Positions 1 through 8,438 of a DNA stretch of 64,000 bases are shown in pieces. Position 1 is the first letter of the stretch. Each line of letters begins with the position of its first letter. The notes beneath the pieces were generated by a model. That model was not told the DNA's origin, did no database searches, and was given only the letters and a program-made list of their open reading frames with translations. The stretch is from Photobacterium sp. SKA34 (GTDB taxonomy: Bacteria > Pseudomonadota > Gammaproteobacteria > Enterobacterales > Vibrionaceae). The stretch lies in assembly GCF_000153325.1 (NCBI RefSeq), contig NZ_CH724142.1, positions 289,052 to 353,051 on the forward strand. Direction: 5' to 3'. The position numbers and the translations under genes are program-made.

Positions 1-50
1 AATGCAGCTAGAACTTGAGTAACATCACGTTTAAAGATGTTTTCTAATAA

Positions 51-86
51 AAAGGCAGTACTGATTTAATCGGTACTGCCTTTTTT
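51..86 (+). terminator. Rho-independent terminator of an upstream gene
   Basis: A 9-bp perfect stem (53-61 with 73-81) is followed by a run of Ts. It should end transcription entering from left of the window. A reading frame ending in TAA at 20-22 may be the 3' end of that gene, but too little is present to identify it. Confidence 0.8.
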
Positions 87-600
87 ATTCGTTCTGTTTG
101 TTATTTGTTATTCAATCCAATTGATGCAAGATTGATTTGTGCCGCATAACCTTGTTTGAATCATCTCAAATCTCGAGTTCTTAGTGAGCTTTAGGAATAT
201 AGCGCGCGAGAAGAGAATTTCTAACCCATAACCATTAACACTTAGGGACTATTATAAAGTCTAATGTCTATATTTATGATTTTGCATGTGACAATGTCAC
301 TTAAATTATTACGGAGCCTTTGTGAGTACAATTGAAAATATTTTTGATTAAATATCTTTCAATTGGTTTAAGAGATTTCAAGGGTAACGTCGTTATGCAA
401 TTCAAGATTATATTACCAGTTAATGAATTTACCTTTTATTAACAAGTTAAAGCTACGCGTGAGTATTGGCTGACTATTTATTTTGACTTTTCTATCACTA
501 TAAAGTGTAGTGATATAAGAAAGATGTGTTGCTACATTATGCTATTAAATGAAAAATAAGCCATATTAAATGCAAGGGAAATCATGGCTTTGATAGGGGT
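87..600. other. Intergenic stretch, no gene recognised
   Basis: No convincing coding frame is seen. The only structure noted is a perfect 8-bp inverted repeat (493-500 and 508-515, loop of 7) that could be a regulator site, and a 7-bp hairpin around 558-589. Neither can be assigned. Confidence 0.4.
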
Positions 601-630
601 AAAAAAAAGCCCCATCGTTAAATGAGGCTT
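601..630 (-). terminator. Orphan Rho-independent terminator (minus strand)
   Basis: A 9-bp stem with one wobble pair (607-615 with 622-630) is followed on the minus strand by eight Ts (601-608). The nearest minus-strand gene ends 317 bases upstream, so this terminator may end a separate short RNA. Confidence 0.65.
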
Positions 631-784
631 AATAATCAATGCATTCTGATTATTTCTAGGCAAAGGGCCTAATTACCGGCTAGGTATGAAATCAATCTAG
701 ATGATTCTAAAGATAATTAAAATCACATTATAATTATTTTGAGATCTTGGTGCCTTGGTGTCTAGTTTTTTATGTTGATCATGT
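605..784 (-). ncRNA. Candidate small RNA ending at an orphan terminator
   Basis: On the minus strand a TTGACG -35-like hexamer (813-818) and a TACAAA -10-like hexamer (791-796) are separated by 16 bp. They would start a transcript near 784 that ends at the strong terminator at 601-630, giving about 180 nt with internal hairpins and no good reading frame. The promoter is only a moderate match and no known sRNA family was recognised. It could instead be a long 3' UTR of the LysR gene. Confidence 0.3.
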
Positions 785-946
785 TGCGTATTTGTAATTA
801 ATACACAATCTTCGTCAAAATAATGACGATATTTTAGCTGTTCTCATTATTAAATGAATGACTGATTATAAATATTCATTTGATTTCTTTATCTTGCACC
901 ATGCTGCTTTTAGAGCAAGCTAATCTTAATGTGACTAACGTTATGT

Positions 947-1939
947 TCATAAAATGCCTTTTCTACGCTCAGAAGTATCGAAGCCGAGATCTATAAGGTA
1001 TTGTTCCATTTCTTGATTATCTTGCTTAATTTGTTGATATAGCCAGTTAAGATAATTCTGCTGTAATGCCTGATAGTGTCTATTGGGTTGACTGAGAAGC
1101 ACATATCGTAATCCTGTTACTATTGGCATGCTAAACGGGATGACGAGGCGCCCATTAGTGAGTGCTTCAAAAGCAAATAGAAAGTCACAGACTAAAACGC
1201 CTAAACCATTTTCTGCAGCAGACAATGCCATATCCAATGTTTCAAACTCATAACCTATTGTTGTATCTAAATCATGGAGGTGCATAGCATTAGCCCACGC
1301 TTCCCAATGAATGTGACCATCTAATCGAGTATGCAGTAAAGTATGATTAACAAGATCTTGTGCTGACTTTATCTGACCATTGCGTGCAAGGTAATCAGGT
1401 GAAACGACGACAAATAGCGATTCTTCGCGTAGTAATTCAGTTCGCAAATTATTAAATGGGTAATTAATACAAGCATGAATGACTAATTGATTGGGCTCTG
1501 TTTGAATATAGTCTTGGATAGTCCGTAACCACGTCGTTTCGATATGCAGTGATAGTTCAGGTAGGTTTTTGTGAAGTAGCTCCATACGTGGAATTAACCA
1601 GCGACTCGCAAAGGTTGGCGGTGCCTGTAAGCGTAATTGACCAGCTTGCCCTTGAATCGTGTCAATAGCTTGTTGAAGGCAGTCTAATGCCTCTATGCAG
1701 CCTGTATAAAATAAACGTCCAGTGTCTGTTAAATCAATCTTTTGCCCTTTTCTTATAAAGAGAGATGTATTTAAAAATCGTTCTAAACCTTTTATTTGTT
1801 TGCTAACACCACTTTGTGTAATCGAAAGTTCTTCTGCCGCCAGTGTAAAGTTCAAGTGGCGTGCCGCAGACTCAAAAACACGGATGGATTGCTGTGATGG
1901 TAGCTGTTGATAACGATGCCTAGTATAACTTTTTGTCAT
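947..1939 (-). CDS. LysR-family transcriptional regulator (GcvA-like)
   Basis: A 330-aa regulator of the usual LysR length. Residues about 17-75 form the winged helix-turn-helix, with the typical SITQSGVSKQIKGLE recognition segment and LFIRKG wing. The remaining residues form the periplasmic-binding-protein-like effector domain. The conserved segment APPTFASRWLIPR is characteristic of the GcvA/AmpR-like branch. The gene is divergent from the class IV aminotransferase at 2039, which is the most likely target (inference). The effector is unknown; an amino acid is plausible from the neighbour. No operator was identified in the short intergenic region. Confidence 0.9.
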   Translation of the reverse strand: MTKSYTRHRYQQLPSQQSIRVFESAARHLNFTLAAEELSITQSGVSKQIKGLERFLNTSLFIRKGQKIDLTDTGRLFYTGCIEALDCLQQAIDTIQGQAGQLRLQAPPTFASRWLIPRMELLHKNLPELSLHIETTWLRTIQDYIQTEPNQLVIHACINYPFNNLRTELLREESLFVVVSPDYLARNGQIKSAQDLVNHTLLHTRLDGHIHWEAWANAMHLHDLDTTIGYEFETLDMALSAAENGLGVLVCDFLFAFEALTNGRLVIPFSMPIVTGLRYVLLSQPNRHYQALQQNYLNWLYQQIKQDNQEMEQYLIDLGFDTSERRKGIL

Positions 1940-2038
1940 GATTGAATAACCATAAGTCGTTTGTTCATAGCATAATCATCGCATAATCTTATGCCATTAG
2001 GTAGTTTGATGATTATAAGAATGACTGAGAGGAATAAT

Positions 2039-2872
2039 ATGAGCTTGGCATTTTTTAATGGTAAATACATGCCTTTAAATGAAGTTGCGATATCACCGTT
2101 TGATCGCGGCTTTTTATTTGGTGATAGTATTTATGAGGTTATACCTGTATATGGCGGAAAGATGCTAGAGGGCGAACTTCATCTTCAGCGTTTATTGAAT
2201 GGTTTAAGTGCAGTTGGTATTAAATCACCTTATAGCTTACTCTATTGGAGAGAGCTGATAAGTAATATAATTATTGAAGTTGAAGCAACTCAGATGATTT
2301 ATATCCAAGTAACACGAGGAGTTGAAGAATCGAGAAATCATCGTTTTCCTATCAAGGTTGCGCCGTCAATTTTGATCTTTACAACTCCATTTACTTCTAC
2401 TGTTGATCTTTCATATCCAGGTTGTTCTGCAACATTACAAACTGATAAGCGATGGCAGAATTGTCATATAAAAGCAACGAGCTTATTAGCGAATGTGATG
2501 GCATATCAGCAACTTTATTTAGAGGGGAGACCACAGGATGAAGCGTTATTTATCCGTAATGGATGCGTAGTTGAAGCTGCTAGCAGTAATTTGTTTATGG
2601 TCAAAGATAAGGTCATTTATACTCCTCCGATTGATAATATTTTACCGGGAATTACGCGGCATATCATTCTTCAAATAGCTAAAGAATTGCGTTATCAAGT
2701 CTATGAAATAGCCCCTGATGCAAACACATTGAAAAAAGCTGATGAAGTATGGGTCTCTAATTCTATTGAAGAACTTAAACCTGTAATAAGGATTGATGAT
2801 CACTGTATTGGTTCTGGACAGCCTGGTGAGGTATGGCGTGAGTTTTGGTTACACTATCAAAGTAAGAAATAG
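2039..2872 (+). CDS. Class IV PLP aminotransferase, D-amino-acid transaminase-like
   Basis: A 277-aa cytoplasmic enzyme of the branched-chain/D-alanine aminotransferase fold. The start at 2039 is chosen because GAGAGGA lies 5 bases upstream and the family N-terminus (FFNGKYMPLNEV, then SPFDRGFLFGDSIYEVI) follows directly; an upstream ATG at 1991 adds an unconserved tail. The PLP lysine lies in CHIKATSLLANV, and the cofactor-binding EAASSNLF motif is present. It probably interconverts D-amino acids and 2-oxo acids (D-alanine transaminase type). Aminodeoxychorismate lyase is a less likely alternative. The stop codon is one base from the next possible ATG, so the two genes are probably co-translated. 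Confidence 0.85.
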   Translation: MSLAFFNGKYMPLNEVAISPFDRGFLFGDSIYEVIPVYGGKMLEGELHLQRLLNGLSAVGIKSPYSLLYWRELISNIIIEVEATQMIYIQVTRGVEESRNHRFPIKVAPSILIFTTPFTSTVDLSYPGCSATLQTDKRWQNCHIKATSLLANVMAYQQLYLEGRPQDEALFIRNGCVVEAASSNLFMVKDKVIYTPPIDNILPGITRHIILQIAKELRYQVYEIAPDANTLKKADEVWVSNSIEELKPVIRIDDHCIGSGQPGEVWREFWLHYQSKK

Positions 2873-2879
2873 GATGGAT

Positions 2880-3587
2880 ATGAAGTATAACAATCAATTG
2901 AGTTTTGACAGTGGATTAAAATTGCGAAATATAATTATAGTGATGGTGCTTGCTCTTTTAACAACTAAGGGAAATGCAGCATCATTTAATTCAGAGGTAT
3001 GGAAAAGCAATAAAGTTGGTTTATTTCCTATGGTAATTAGTAATATGGGAAATAGTGTTGCAGCTTATGATGCCGATTTTAATATGATTACATTTTTTAC
3101 TCAAGAGAACAAAGAAACGTGTTTAAATATGAATAACACTGATCTTATTATTAATAATAAACCGATAAAAGTTAAATCCATATATAGTTATCATAACTGT
3201 TTAATTCAAGCGAAAAATAAAAAAGATTCAGCTTATATAGTAAGTCAGTTTAAAGATAAATCAAAAGTTGATGTTGGCCCACTGCATTTTAGTGCCATTG
3301 GCTTTAACGATGAGGCTGTTTTAACAAATATCGATGAAACAGTTAGTTGGGGTTTTAAAAAGGAAAAAGAATTAAATTTTAAATCTATAGGTGCAATGGA
3401 TGGATGGGAAGGTGAAAAGGTTGAGTTATATCAATATAGCCGTAGTAATAATATTACTTTAGATGTTTTTGAAGCAGAGGTATTAGATCAACATGGAACG
3501 AATTGGTTTGAAGTCTGCCAATTTAAAAACTTATTGATGTTAAGTAGTGGCGATAAAGCATGTAAAGCCTTAATGCATCATCTATAG
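2880..3587 (+). CDS. Exported protein of unknown function
   Basis: About 235 aa, family not recognised. A basic N-region is followed by a hydrophobic stretch (IIIVMVLALLTT) and a plausible signal-peptidase site after KGNA, so the mature protein is probably periplasmic. Four cysteines in the mature part, two in the first half and two near the C-terminus, could form two disulfides. The start is 2874 or 2880, directly after the aminotransferase stop, so it depends on translation of that gene. The strongly AT-rich codons differ from the hydrogenase genes next door. A perfect terminator follows. Function cannot be inferred beyond co-expression with the aminotransferase. Confidence 0.6.
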   Translation: MKYNNQLSFDSGLKLRNIIIVMVLALLTTKGNAASFNSEVWKSNKVGLFPMVISNMGNSVAAYDADFNMITFFTQENKETCLNMNNTDLIINNKPIKVKSIYSYHNCLIQAKNKKDSAYIVSQFKDKSKVDVGPLHFSAIGFNDEAVLTNIDETVSWGFKKEKELNFKSIGAMDGWEGEKVELYQYSRSNNITLDVFEAEVLDQHGTNWFEVCQFKNLLMLSSGDKACKALMHHL

Positions 3588-3641
3588 ATGTTCATCATAA
3601 TTTAAAATAACCATTGAATATAAATATTAGAACGTAAACTT

Positions 3642-3682
3642 AATAATAAAGCTCTATAACAGTAGAGCTTTATTATTTTTAT
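3642..3682 (+). terminator. Strong terminator after the aminotransferase operon
   Basis: A perfect 15-bp stem (3642-3656 with 3663-3677) with a 6-base loop is followed by Ts on the plus strand. The 3' end of the leftward hydrogenase operon lies just beyond, so it separates convergent units and may act in both directions. Confidence 0.9.
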
Positions 3683-3686
3683 TTAA

Positions 3687-5429
3687 TTAACGACGACGCA
3701 TTTTTAAATATAACGCGCCAGCACTTAGGTTACTACCGTCGAGTTCTAATTGACGGTTAACCGTAATGGTAAAGTTTTTACCCACACGGAGTGATAGACG
3801 TTCAGTCAACACTTCATTGGCAAAATCACTGCCAGCTAAAACAACAGCATTTAAACCTGTAGTTTCATCTATACGCTCGAGCCAATTAGCAATATAGTCA
3901 GCGAGTGAATCCATGATACCAAAAGCAAGTTTATCGAGCTCTGATTCATCAACAACTAAACAAAAGCTCATTAGGCTCCCCAATGTTTTTGCCCATTCAA
4001 TCGTGCGCTTGCCATCCACCATATCTAATGAGTAATCAACACGATGACCTTTTTGACCACTGTTCTGTAATGCTTTAGCGATCAGTGCATCGTTTAAGTA
4101 TTGAATACTATTAGTACTAGATGTTGATAAGCCAAGAATGGTGGCCGCAACAGCAAATAAACCTGATAGCTGATTATGACTATCAGTAAGGTTAATTTGG
4201 CTTAGGGCTTGATAGTTATAAGGTAGCGACTCTTTAAATTTGGCAAGAATCGCTGCTTGTTCTCCTGCTGCCATTAGGCGAATAATTTCATGACCTGTTT
4301 GTGGCAAGCTAGGTAAAACTAAAAAGCTATCTGTACGGGTAAATTTATCTTGGCAAACAATTTCACCTGCAGCGTATCGACCAAAATAAATAACAGCGGT
4401 ATTTCGTCCATTTCCTGATTCAATATTACCGCCATGTAATGCACAAATAGGCAGCGCATGAGAGGGGACATCGTTTGGATGATTTGGCTTATAATCGAAA
4501 TGAATTCGACGTTTATGCCAATAGGCATTTAAGCCATTAATGCAAGCTTGATCGTGTAAGGGTTCAAGTGCTTTGATAGACAAAGGAAGATCAAGTTCAG
4601 GATCGCTATCGACTTGGCTCCAACCTTTTTCTATCCATGTAATTAAAGGTTGCCAATGGTTGGTATTAATAAATACGAAATCAACGCCTTGTTGACGTAA
4701 AATTTCAGTAAATACTGTTAGTACGCGATTATAGCTAAAACATAAATCATACAAGGGGGCTTGTAACTGTCGATGTTGTGTTCTGGGTTGTACCGTAACG
4801 CGCGGTTTCTCAAGGCTTGATAACGCGAGTACGTGCTCTGATGGAGTAAAGAAATGCAAAGGTACATTATTAGGATTACAGATCAGAATTTGTGGGCGTT
4901 CTTGCGATGAGGTTAAAACCGGTGTTGTACTGAGTTGGAATTCCTGATGCTTACCTTGCTCTGTGGTTAAGGTAAATAACACATTGCCAGTGGTAAGAAT
5001 ATCATTAGCCCAAACTTTTAATTGGCTGATGCTAACTGCTTGATGTAAACGCTGCTCACCATGACAACATGCACAAGGTAATGCTAGCTCACCAAATCGT
5101 GGCGATTGGTTATCGCCTAATAATGGCTCGCAATGTTGGCAAAAAGGTAAGTGATGTTGAGTATTAATCAGAGGAACAACACTGCCTTCACGATGGATGA
5201 TTTCTTCCACTTTAGATTCAACTAACCAAATGGAAAGCAGGAAATCATTGGCAATTTTTTCTGCTAATGCTTCAAGTTGTGCTTGTTCACCAACCGCTTC
5301 AATTAGATAACGATTTTTAACAAAACCAATGGTCATTTCATAAGGTTCATTGGCTAAATAGTCATTACATAATTGCGCATAAAACGGCACTTGGCGTGAG
5401 CATTTAAAAGAAAATTGAACTAATTTCAT
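3687..5429 (-). CDS. HypF-like hydrogenase-associated protein, shortened and degenerate
   Basis: A 580-aa protein, the last gene of the hydrogenase operon, overlapping hyaD by 4 bases (ATGA). Parts resemble HypF, the carbamoyltransferase that starts CN ligand synthesis for the NiFe site. These are an acylphosphatase-like N-terminus (1-80), a cysteine region (CQHC ... CACCH, about 97-122) like a reduced HypF zinc finger, a YrdC-like middle, and a Kae1-like C-half with the GLFAVAATILGL segment. HypF is usually about 750 aa, and its histidine-rich HHHAH motif is not visible here. It may be a HypF paralogue with an assembly role specific to this hydrogenase rather than the catalytic enzyme (inference). 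Confidence 0.65.
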   Translation of the reverse strand: MKLVQFSFKCSRQVPFYAQLCNDYLANEPYEMTIGFVKNRYLIEAVGEQAQLEALAEKIANDFLLSIWLVESKVEEIIHREGSVVPLINTQHHLPFCQHCEPLLGDNQSPRFGELALPCACCHGEQRLHQAVSISQLKVWANDILTTGNVLFTLTTEQGKHQEFQLSTTPVLTSSQERPQILICNPNNVPLHFFTPSEHVLALSSLEKPRVTVQPRTQHRQLQAPLYDLCFSYNRVLTVFTEILRQQGVDFVFINTNHWQPLITWIEKGWSQVDSDPELDLPLSIKALEPLHDQACINGLNAYWHKRRIHFDYKPNHPNDVPSHALPICALHGGNIESGNGRNTAVIYFGRYAAGEIVCQDKFTRTDSFLVLPSLPQTGHEIIRLMAAGEQAAILAKFKESLPYNYQALSQINLTDSHNQLSGLFAVAATILGLSTSSTNSIQYLNDALIAKALQNSGQKGHRVDYSLDMVDGKRTIEWAKTLGSLMSFCLVVDESELDKLAFGIMDSLADYIANWLERIDETTGLNAVVLAGSDFANEVLTERLSLRVGKNFTITVNRQLELDGSNLSAGALYLKMRRR

Positions 5430-5971
5430 GCATCTACTCCTCGTTTATAAGCGGTTGGGATCAAGCTATTAATCTCAATATTGTTTACGCGTTCGCAGCT
5501 AATACCCAGATCCGTTAAATGCTTCAGAATGGCTGATTCCATGGTAGGAATAGCAGCATAAATTTTAGGTGTTAGTCCTAAATGCATCGGTTCGAGTACA
5601 GTAGGGGTAACACCTAATACGAATGTTTTAGGGCGATCGCCGACCAATTCCATCATGATCAATGTTTGAAGCATTTCTACTTCATGGGCACTGCCTTGCC
5701 AGTCGATCTCAGGTGGCGCTTTATCAAAATCGAAAAAGTACACTTCGCCAGCATCTACACCAGCAGCATTAACAGTATCAATCACAATAAGGTGATCATA
5801 TTGGGTTAAGGTTGGGATCAAACTATGCGCAAGGGTACCACCATCCACGAGATCAATCTGATGTTCTGGGTGTGAAAAGCGGTAGTTTTCGGTGAGGTAA
5901 TTGACGAAATGTACGCCGACTCCTTCGTCGGCGTACAAGACATTGCCAATACCAAGTAGCAATATCTTCAT
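5426..5971 (-). CDS. hyaD: Hydrogenase maturation endopeptidase HyaD
   Basis: A 181-aa cytoplasmic protease of the HyaD/HybD family. It removes the C-terminal peptide of the hydrogenase large subunit after nickel insertion. The family start LLLGIGNVLYADEGVGVH is present; its Glu/Asp, with Asp and His further on (VDGGTLAH, SAHEVEM), are the known nickel-sensing residues. Five bases separate it from hyaC, and it overlaps the downstream HypF-like gene by 4 bases, so translation is coupled. Its substrate is HyaB in the same operon, whose C-terminus carries the expected cleavage motif. Confidence 0.93.
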   Translation of the reverse strand: MKILLLGIGNVLYADEGVGVHFVNYLTENYRFSHPEHQIDLVDGGTLAHSLIPTLTQYDHLIVIDTVNAAGVDAGEVYFFDFDKAPPEIDWQGSAHEVEMLQTLIMMELVGDRPKTFVLGVTPTVLEPMHLGLTPKIYAAIPTMESAILKHLTDLGISCERVNNIEINSLIPTAYKRGVDA

Positions 5972-5976
5972 TAGTG

Positions 5977-6720
5977 CTAGTGGCCTTTATGGTCAGTATT
6001 TTTGTGGTGAGTATGATGTTGAACTGGGTGATTACCCTTGTTCTTATCTTTAACGTGCACAGGGTGGTAATCAAAACCCGACATAATGGCGTCAGCGGAG
6101 CCATTGCGGAATCGAATACCTGTCCAAATCACCATGTAAACGTGAATTAAGACAAACACGATGAATGCCCAAGTTACAATGTGATGCCATTCACGGACGT
6201 TAGCTAATCCGCCCATCGCATAGGTTACCCACTCAGCAGGCTGCCAGAATAGGCCTCCCATACCAAGGTGATACACGTTGGCATACAAGGTTAAACCTGT
6301 TATACACATGAAAATAGCGGCGATAGAAATACCCGCATAAACCACTAACTGTAACGGGCCGTAAGCTCCGTGATGGGGTGGTTGTCCAACCCAAAAGTAG
6401 GCTTTAATTTGTTTTACCCAGCTATTTGGACTTACTGCATCTTTTATTGAACGTCTTTCGACATTACTGCGGCTAAAGAAGAACAAATAAGCACGAACTA
6501 ACGTGATAGCGATAAGGACAAATCCCAGTACTTCATGGGCAAAACGTATCCAGCCTTGCTCCAATACGTTGGTGCTATCTGGCGCAACCAAAAATGGCCA
6601 AGCAATATAAAAGCCAGTGATCACCAAACCAAATATGGCAAAAGCTCGGAGCCAGTGACATAGACGTATAATAAAAGAGAAAACATAGGATCGTTTGTAC
6701 AACACTGTATCTGTTGACAT
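5977..6720 (-). CDS. hyaC: Ni/Fe-hydrogenase b-type cytochrome subunit HyaC
   Basis: A 247-aa inner-membrane dihaem cytochrome b that anchors the HyaAB dimer and passes electrons from H2 to quinone. Four hydrophobic segments are visible, with histidines in RLCHWLRAFAIFGLV, FAHEVLGF, EWHHIVTWAF and VLIHVYMVIW as likely haem ligands. The C-terminal tail is histidine-rich (HHTHHKNTDHKGH), which may bind metal. A good Shine-Dalgarno (AAGGAAGG) lies in the 11-base gap after hyaB. Confidence 0.93.
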   Translation of the reverse strand: MSTDTVLYKRSYVFSFIIRLCHWLRAFAIFGLVITGFYIAWPFLVAPDSTNVLEQGWIRFAHEVLGFVLIAITLVRAYLFFFSRSNVERRSIKDAVSPNSWVKQIKAYFWVGQPPHHGAYGPLQLVVYAGISIAAIFMCITGLTLYANVYHLGMGGLFWQPAEWVTYAMGGLANVREWHHIVTWAFIVFVLIHVYMVIWTGIRFRNGSADAIMSGFDYHPVHVKDKNKGNHPVQHHTHHKNTDHKGH

Positions 6721-6731
6721 AAATTCCTTCC

Positions 6732-8435
6732 TTACACTGCTTGTGCCGGAATACGGAATTCACTCAAAGATTGGCCTTTGTAATCCATCACGTGTACTGA
6801 ACACGCCATGCATGGGTCAAATGAGTGGATCACACGAAGAACTTCAAGAGGCTTAATTGGATCTTCTAATTTTAAGCCGACTAAAGAAGCTTCATAAGGT
6901 GCAATTTTGCCGTTGCCATCTATTGGGCTTGCATTCCATGTAGTAGGAACAACTGCTTGATAGTTTTCAACTAAACCGTCTTTAATACGTAGCCAGTGAC
7001 TTAATAAACCACGAGGCGCTTCAATCACACCTACACCTTTGTATTCTTTTTTAGGATCAATGGTTGGCTCAATGTACGTAGTTTGATCTGAATTTAGGTT
7101 TGCGACCATAGATTCAAAGGTGGTTAAACCATGACGTGCAATGATTAAGGTATGAAGCATACGTGCAGCTGTACGACCTAATGTTGTAAATAGCGCACCA
7201 GCAGGTAATCCTGTTGTTTTTAAGAACTCGTTAACAACAGGGACAACGTATGGATTACCTTTTGCGTAGTTTACTGCAATAGTGGCTAGTGGACCTACTT
7301 CAACAGGCTCACCGTTATAGCGTGGCGATTTAACCCAAGAATATTTACCGGCTTCGTTAATAGTTGGACGTTTACCTTCTAAGGTGTCACGTTCAATAAA
7401 GGGAGTGTGCTCAGGAATCGTTGTACCATCAAATGGGTGCTGTGGTTTATCAGCGTTGAACCATGAGTGGGTCACATCTTCAGCAATGAGGCTAAGGTCA
7501 ACATTTTCTGCTTTAGTAAGATCTTTGTTACGAATAACGCCGCCAGTAAATAGCTGTTCTTCTTCATTTAGCTGAATAGATTCACTACACATGAAAGTGC
7601 TTATGTTACAGCCGCCTAAGACACTCGGCTCTCTACCAAATGCAGCTGCCGACATTAAAATGTCCGCTTGGTAGGCACGTTCAATAAATTCAGCGATATG
7701 AACAAACTTTTGTTTAAACTCTTGCAGGCGGGCAGGATCTAACATGTCACGAACACAAGTTACACCACCAACAACAATAGATTGTGGGTGCGGGTTTTTG
7801 CCACCCCAAACTGCCATCATTTCAGCGCCAACACGTTGAACTTCTAATGCTTTAAGGTAGTGAGATAGACCAATTAGGTTTTGCTCTGGCGTGAATGCAT
7901 AAGTTTTATTGCCCCAGTATGCGTTAGCAAATGGACCTAACTTACCTGTGTTAACTAAGCCTTGTACTTTTTCTTGTACTGCGTGTAGTTCACCTTCACC
8001 AGCCGCCATTGGCGTTTTAGACCATTTCATTGCTTCTTTTGCCGCTTTTGCAGGATCGGCACTTAATGCAGAAACCACATCCACCCAGTCAAGGCCGTGA
8101 AGTAGGTAGAAGTGCACAATATGGTCGTGCATTTCAAGTGACGTTAAAATCAAGCTACGAATGTATTTCGCGTTAATAGGCACTTGAGCATTAATGGCAT
8201 TTTCAACCGCTAATGTGCCACATAGGTAGTGTGATGATGTACATACACCACAAATACGCTGCATTAATAGGCCTACATCATAAGGTGTACGGCCTTTCAT
8301 GATGATCTCTAAACCACGGAACAGGGTAGAAGAGGCATAAGCTTTTTCAATAACATTGTTAGCATCAAGTTCAACTTCGATGCGTAAGTGGCCTTCGATA
8401 CGAGTAATGGGATCGATTACGACACGCTTGCTCAT
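6732..8435 (-). CDS. hyaB: [NiFe] hydrogenase large subunit HyaB
   Basis: 567 aa, the normal length for group 1 uptake hydrogenases. The four nickel-ligand cysteines are present: RICGVC near the N-terminus and DPCMACSVH at the C-terminus. The last 15 residues after that histidine are the peptide removed by HyaD. The start lies 3 bases after the hyaA stop, with GAGGAA as ribosome site inside the end of hyaA. The protein works in the periplasm, carried out by the Tat signal of the small subunit, and oxidises H2 to feed the quinone pool through HyaC. Confidence 0.97.
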   Translation of the reverse strand: MSKRVVIDPITRIEGHLRIEVELDANNVIEKAYASSTLFRGLEIIMKGRTPYDVGLLMQRICGVCTSSHYLCGTLAVENAINAQVPINAKYIRSLILTSLEMHDHIVHFYLLHGLDWVDVVSALSADPAKAAKEAMKWSKTPMAAGEGELHAVQEKVQGLVNTGKLGPFANAYWGNKTYAFTPEQNLIGLSHYLKALEVQRVGAEMMAVWGGKNPHPQSIVVGGVTCVRDMLDPARLQEFKQKFVHIAEFIERAYQADILMSAAAFGREPSVLGGCNISTFMCSESIQLNEEEQLFTGGVIRNKDLTKAENVDLSLIAEDVTHSWFNADKPQHPFDGTTIPEHTPFIERDTLEGKRPTINEAGKYSWVKSPRYNGEPVEVGPLATIAVNYAKGNPYVVPVVNEFLKTTGLPAGALFTTLGRTAARMLHTLIIARHGLTTFESMVANLNSDQTTYIEPTIDPKKEYKGVGVIEAPRGLLSHWLRIKDGLVENYQAVVPTTWNASPIDGNGKIAPYEASLVGLKLEDPIKPLEVLRVIHSFDPCMACSVHVMDYKGQSLSEFRIPAQAV

Positions 8436-8438
8436 GAA

